From the NCBI RefSeq assembly GCF_035621135.1, contig NZ_CP141728.1, positions 1,798,001 to 1,862,000 of the forward strand: a DNA stretch of 64,000 bases, in the 5' to 3' direction. Positions 63,760-64,000 of the stretch are shown here, piece after piece. This DNA comes from Sinanaerobacter sp. ZZT-01. GTDB taxonomy: Bacteria; Bacillota; Clostridia; Peptostreptococcales; Anaerovoracaceae. The stretch's first letter is position 1, and the number at the start of each line of letters is the position of its first letter. Made by a program: the position numbers and the translations under genes. A model generated the notes under the pieces. The model did not search any database. It saw only the letters and a list, made by a program, of their open reading frames with translations, and was not told where the DNA came from.

Positions 63760-64000
63760 ATGGCATTATTACCTTTTGCCTGTTTAGGCATTGGCATCTT
63801 GGTAGGAGTATTTAATAGAAGCAAAAGGTTTTTGGGGGTTTCTGATCGAGTCGCAACCGTCTCTCTTATTTTGCTTATGGCAACAATAGGAACAAACATA
63901 GGAATGAATGAGTCGATAATGAGTCGTTTTTCAAACATTGGATTTAATTGTATTGTAATTTCTATTTCTACAATCTTATTTAGTGTAATGATTACTTATT
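63760..64000 (+). CDS. lysO: LysO-like lysine exporter (partial)
   Basis: N-terminal part of a membrane protein, cut by the window edge after 80 codons. The start ALLPFACLGIGILVGVF and the following hydrophobic helices fit the DUF340/LysO family, which exports lysine. Starts at ATG 63760 behind GAGGTC. Assignment is tentative because most of the gene is missing. Confidence 0.65.
   Translation, partial: MALLPFACLGIGILVGVFNRSKRFLGVSDRVATVSLILLMATIGTNIGMNESIMSRFSNIGFNCIVISISTILFSVMITY

Noticed and set aside
63753-63938. Minus-strand frame at the window end
   Set aside because: Antisense to the clear start of the LysO-like gene, which has a ribosome site.

Overview
The window is a 64 kb piece of a low-GC chromosome from an anaerobic Gram-positive bacterium of the class Clostridia. 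Supporting signs are AT-rich DNA, strong AGGAGG-type ribosome sites with many TTG and GTG starts, sporulation-linked genes (bofA, yaaL), PduL, the rubredoxin-like protein, THF and yybP-ykoY riboswitches, and a tmRNA tag ending in YALAA. No species can be named from the sequence alone, although the gene set resembles Anaerovoracaceae/Eubacteriales. Layout: 0-5.3 kb holds an RluA-type pseudouridine synthase, three tandem type I signal peptidases, smpB, an antiparallel purine permease and the tmRNA gene. 5.3-9.8 kb is accessory: a LUD protein, an ECF sigma/secreted protein unit between two 24-nt direct repeats, an XRE/small membrane protein pair, tRNA-Ala(CGC), a flavodoxin-like protein and a lipoprotein. 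9.9-15.7 kb has a yybP-ykoY riboswitch with its P-type cation ATPase, then an oppositely oriented DUF3160 lipoprotein and secreted repeat protein. 16.1-25.7 kb is an amino-acid metabolism region: aminotransferase, ornithine-cyclodeaminase-family enzyme, PhzF-family protein and MocR-type regulator, followed by a RocR-like sigma-54 activator, a clear -24/-12 promoter, an AGCS symporter and a RocB-like M20 peptidase.

26-29.3 kb has a second ECF sigma/anti-sigma pair and a solo tyrosine recombinase bracketed by two identical 25-bp palindromic sites in opposite orientation, which is the most unusual structure in the window. 29.5-41.5 kb is rich in signalling genes: a chemotaxis receptor, EAL-HDOD and HD-GYP proteins, a dynamin-like GTPase, a Fic enzyme with a small VbhA-like antitoxin, a PLD-family protein, a Crp/Fnr regulator and thioredoxin. 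41.7-49 kb contains a four-domain CoA-disulfide reductase/rhodanese/TusA/DsrE fusion, a beta-CASP hydrolase, a NiaR-type repressor divergent from a PTS-IIC-like membrane protein with a palindromic operator on its promoter, a rubredoxin-like protein and a CYTH protein.

49.4-58.1 kb is the conserved protein-quality block tig-clpP-clpX-lon-engB, then a YkvA-like protein, hpt, pduL and deoC. 58-64 kb has yaaL and bofA, folT under a THF riboswitch, a DUF421/DUF4363 pair, an MFS transporter, an orphan LytTR regulator whose receiver lacks its phosphoacceptor, a double GNAT protein and the start of a LysO-like exporter that runs off the window. Functions are assigned from remembered family motifs; no database search was run.
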